Assembly: GCA_002162825.1 (NCBI GenBank)
Contig: MAAU01000018.1
Location: forward strand, 1-53,259
Length of the DNA stretch: 53,259 nucleotides
Reading direction: 5' to 3'
Source: Gammaproteobacteria bacterium 54_18_T64
GTDB lineage: Bacteria; Pseudomonadota; Gammaproteobacteria; Pseudomonadales; Porticoccaceae
Part shown: positions 50,821 through 53,259 of the stretch, piece after piece
Numbering within the stretch: the first letter of the stretch is position 1
How the letters are laid out: each line of letters starts with the position of its first letter
The notes under the pieces: generated by a model
Database searches by the model: none
What the model was told of the DNA's origin: nothing
What the model saw: only the letters and a program-made list of their open reading frames with translations
Program-made: the position numbers and the translations under genes

Positions 50821-52905
50821 ATGACTGACTTAAGCCTGTATAGAAACATTGGTATTTTCGCACACGTCGATGCCGGTAAGACAACTACTACCGAACGCAT
50901 TCTTAAGTTGACGGGAAAAATTCATAAAACTGGCGAAGTACATGATGGTGCTGCTACCACCGACTTTATGGAACAGGAGCAAGAGCGCGGCATCACCATC
51001 CAGTCTGCTGCCACTACCTGTTTCTGGAAGGATCACCGCTTCAATATTATTGACACACCGGGACACGTTGACTTCACCATTGAAGTTTACCGCTCATTAA
51101 AAGTACTCGATGGTGGGGTTGGCGTTTTCTGCGGTTCCGGCGGTGTAGAACCACAATCCGAAACCAACTGGCGCTATGCCAACGAATCTGAAGTGGCTCG
51201 TATCATCTTCGTCAACAAAATGGACCGCATGGGTGCCGACTTCCTCCGCGTCGTTAACCAGGTTGAGAAAGTACTCGGCGCCAACCCTTTGGTAATGGTA
51301 CTGCCCATCGGCACCGAAGAAGACTTTGTCGGCGTTGTTGATCTACTGACACGCAAGGCCTTCATCTGGGATGACAGCGGACATCCTGAAAACTTCGAAA
51401 CCACCGACGTCCCTGCAGACATGGTTGAGCAAGTTGAAGAGTATCGGGAAAAACTTATCGAGATGGCCGTTGAGCAAGACGACGACCTGATGATGGCTTA
51501 CATGGAAGGCGAAGAACCCGCCATGGACGACATTAAAGCCTGTATTCGCAAGGGCACCATCGCACTCGACTTCTTCCCCACCTACTGCGGATCTGCCTTT
51601 AAAAATAAGGGCGTTCAAGTCATCCTCGACGCGGTAGTCGACTACCTGCCCAGCCCGACGGAAGTTAAGCCTCAGCCTCTGACCGATGACGAGGGTGAAA
51701 ATACCGGTGAAGTCGCTACGGTCAGTACCGACGAAACTTTCAAGGCTCTAGCCTTTAAAATCATGGAGGATCGCTTCGGCGCGCTTACATTCGTCCGTGT
51801 TTATTCTGGTGTACTCAACAAGGGCGACACCATCCTCAACTCCTATACAGGCAAGACAGAGCGTATCGGCCGCATGGTTGAAATGCACGCCGACGACCGC
51901 AACGAGATCGACAGCGCCCAGGCCGGCGACATTATCGCCATTGTCGGCATGAAAAACGTACAAACGGGCCACACACTTTGCGATCCTAAAGATCCTGTGA
52001 CACTTGAGCCGATGATATTCCCCGAACCCGTTATCTCCATCGCCGTCAGCCCGAAAGATAAGGGCGGTTCTGAAAAGATGGGTGTCGCGATCGGCAAAAT
52101 GATTGCAGAAGACCCCTCCTTTCGTGTTGAAACTGACCAGGATTCCGGCGAGACCATCCTCAAGGGTATGGGCGAACTGCACCTCGATATTAAGGTCGAC
52201 ATCCTCAAACGCACCTACGGTGTAGAGCTTGAAGTGGGCCAACCCCAGGTTGCCTACCGCGAGACCATCACCCAGGCCATCGAAGATAGCTACACCCACA
52301 AGAAGCAATCGGGTGGTTCCGGCCAGTTTGGTAAAATTGACTACCGCATCAAACCTGGCGAGCCTGGCACCGGCTTTGTTTTCAACTCTATAGTCGTCGG
52401 TGGCAACGTTCCCAAGGAATTTTTCCCCGCCATTGAAAAAGGCTTTAAAGGCATGATGGATCTGGGCCCACTGGCCGAGTTCCCCGTGCTGGACGTCGAG
52501 ATCGAGCTCTATGACGGCGGCTTTCACGCGGTCGATTCATCCGCTGTTGCCTTTGAAATCGCCGCGAAAGGCGCCTACCGTCAGTCCATGCCCAAGGCCG
52601 GCCCTCAACTTATTGAGCCCATTATGAAGGTCGATGTCTACACACCCGACGACCATGTGGGAGACGTTATTGGCGATCTCAACCGCCGCCGCGGTATGAT
52701 CAAGGATCAGGAAAAAGGCGTTACCGGTGTGCGCATTAAAGCCGACGTGCCACTGGCTGAAATGTTCGGTTATATCGGCACACTGCGCACCATGACATCG
52801 GGCCGCGGACAATTCTCCATGGAATTTTCCCACTACCTACCCTGCCCAAAAAATGTGTCTGAAGAAGTCATTGCAGATGCGAAGGAAAGAAAAGCAGCTA
52901 AATAA
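50821..52905 (+). CDS. fusA2: Elongation factor G, type 2 (EF-G2)
   Basis: Translational GTPase of 694 residues with all EF-G domains. G1 is [10 protein letters not shown] (residues 14-23), G3 is DTPGHVDF, G4 is NKMDRMGA. Domain IV has the tip motif [10 protein letters not shown]. The sequence follows the second EF-G type known from Vibrio, Shewanella and relatives (start [79 protein letters not shown]) more closely than the main str-operon FusA (GISAHIDAGKTT, GGVIPGEYIPAVDKG). Divided duties between two EF-Gs, with one mainly for ribosome recycling, are known in Pseudomonas aeruginosa; whether that applies here is open. The gene stands alone on the plus strand between rpsJ and tuf, with its own promoter and terminator. 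Confidence 0.9.
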   Translation: MTDLSLYRNIGIFAHVDAGKTTTTERILKLTGKIHKTGEVHDGAATTDFMEQEQERGITIQSAATTCFWKDHRFNIIDTPGHVDFTIEVYRSLKVLDGGVGVFCGSGGVEPQSETNWRYANESEVARIIFVNKMDRMGADFLRVVNQVEKVLGANPLVMVLPIGTEEDFVGVVDLLTRKAFIWDDSGHPENFETTDVPADMVEQVEEYREKLIEMAVEQDDDLMMAYMEGEEPAMDDIKACIRKGTIALDFFPTYCGSAFKNKGVQVILDAVVDYLPSPTEVKPQPLTDDEGENTGEVATVSTDETFKALAFKIMEDRFGALTFVRVYSGVLNKGDTILNSYTGKTERIGRMVEMHADDRNEIDSAQAGDIIAIVGMKNVQTGHTLCDPKDPVTLEPMIFPEPVISIAVSPKDKGGSEKMGVAIGKMIAEDPSFRVETDQDSGETILKGMGELHLDIKVDILKRTYGVELEVGQPQVAYRETITQAIEDSYTHKKQSGGSGQFGKIDYRIKPGEPGTGFVFNSIVVGGNVPKEFFPAIEKGFKGMMDLGPLAEFPVLDVEIELYDGGFHAVDSSAVAFEIAAKGAYRQSMPKAGPQLIEPIMKVDVYTPDDHVGDVIGDLNRRRGMIKDQEKGVTGVRIKADVPLAEMFGYIGTLRTMTSGRGQFSMEFSHYLPCPKNVSEEVIADAKERKAAK

Positions 52906-52922
52906 CGCAGCCTTTCCCTTTC

Positions 52923-52956
52923 AAAAAACCCCGCTGGTTTAACAGCGGGGTTTTTT
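52923..52956 (+). terminator. Terminator of the EF-G2 gene
   Basis: A perfect 14-bp stem (AAAAAACCCCGCTG and complement) with a six-base loop, ending in six T, 18 bp after the stop codon. Confidence 0.95.
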
Positions 52957-53007
52957 ATTACCTGCAATTTCCACAACAAACGGACTAGCAGATCAGTCAA
53001 ATCAAGC

Positions 53008-53044
53008 CATAAAAAAAGCCGCCCAATTGGCGGCCTTTTTTATG
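53008..53044 (-). terminator. Terminator of tuf
   Basis: A 16-bp stem with one mismatch (core GCCGCC/GGCGGC) and a five-base loop, flanked by A/T tracts in both orientations. It lies 17 bp beyond the tuf stop codon and back-to-back with the EF-G2 terminator. Confidence 0.92.
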
Positions 53045-53060
53045 GGGAAACGCTAAAACA

Positions 53061-53259
53061 TTATTCGAAAATCTTAGCTACAACACCCGCACCTACGGTA
53101 CGACCACCCTCACGGATGGCAAAGCGCAGACCGTCTTCCATGGCGATGGGGGCAATCAGAGTAACAACCATTTGCACGTTGTCGCCAGGCATGACCATTT
53201 CAACGCCTTCGGGCAGTTCACAGGCACCTGTTACGTCTGTGGTACGGAAGTAGAACTGG
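53061..53259 (-). CDS. tuf: Elongation factor Tu (C-terminal part; gene continues right of window)
   Basis: The last 65 or so codons of EF-Tu: [60 protein letters not shown] and a final Glu. This is domain III, which contacts tRNA. The 5' part lies beyond the window edge, so the gene is not broken. In most gammaproteobacteria this copy would directly precede rpsJ; here a strong terminator and the EF-G2 gene lie between, so rpsL-rpsG-fusA-tuf probably continues to the right on the minus strand (inferred). Confidence 0.97.
   Translation of the reverse strand, partial: QFYFRTTDVTGACELPEGVEMVMPGDNVQMVVTLIAPIAMEDGLRFAIREGGRTVGAGVVAKIFE

Overview
The window is a 53 kb piece of a gammaproteobacterial chromosome, most likely from a marine, flagellated relative of Pseudomonas (a Cellvibrionales/Spongiibacteraceae-type organism). 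This rests on gene order and protein character: flgA-flgM-flgN-PilZ beside flgBCD, the miaB-ybeZ-ybeY-corC-lnt-leuS-lptE-holA block, amgK-murU divergent from lptD-surA-pdxA-rsmA-apaG-apaH, and a complete S10-spc-alpha ribosomal cluster. The genus cannot be fixed from the sequence alone. Almost all of it is core genome. I see no insertion sequence, prophage, CRISPR array, tRNA or rRNA.

Layout. (1) 1-6911: end of a flagellar cluster. flgB-flgC-flgD run leftward from a textbook sigma-54 site. flgA, flgM, flgN and a PilZ flagellar-brake gene run rightward, with a textbook sigma-28 (FliA) site in front of flgM. A GGDEF diguanylate cyclase faces the PilZ gene, and a SPOR-domain membrane protein follows. 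(2) 6931-18106: DUF1820 gene, then miaB, ybeZ, ybeY, corC, lnt, an unidentified lipoprotein (opposite strand), leuS, lptE and holA, which serve tRNA modification, ribosome maturation, lipoprotein acylation, leucyl-tRNA charging, LPS export and the clamp loader. (3) 18183-24739: an accessory stretch with a zinc-independent NADP oxidoreductase, a tandem pair of LpxL-like acyltransferases, a DUF815 ATPase with a VanZ-like membrane protein, an acyl-CoA synthetase behind a TetR-type operator, and a two-helix small membrane protein. (4) 24740-26488: about 1.7 kb with no intact gene, holding decayed minus-strand remnants of a metallo-beta-lactamase-fold enzyme and an exported alpha/beta-hydrolase-like protein. 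(5) 26489-36691: an aromatic/aspartate-type aminotransferase, the MurU-AmgK cell-wall recycling pair, then lptD-surA-pdxA-rsmA-apaG-apaH. (6) 36754-50446: 28 genes of the alpha, spc and S10 operons in classical order on the minus strand, including rpmJ and rpmD, which are too short for routine ORF calling. (7) 50447-53259: a plus-strand gene for a second-type elongation factor G (EF-G2), then the 3' end of tuf on the minus strand.

The most interesting points are: the EF-G2 gene sitting backwards between tuf and rpsJ, so that the usual str/S10 junction is split and the S10 operon starts from its own promoter with a short leader; two adjacent LpxL-family acyltransferases that both lack the acidic residue of the HX4(D/E) catalytic motif; the clear sigma-54/sigma-28 architecture of the flagellar genes next to a c-di-GMP producer/receptor pair; and the 1.7 kb gene graveyard next to the acyl-CoA synthetase. 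I found no convincing wholly new multi-gene system. The acyltransferase pair is the best candidate for unfamiliar chemistry.
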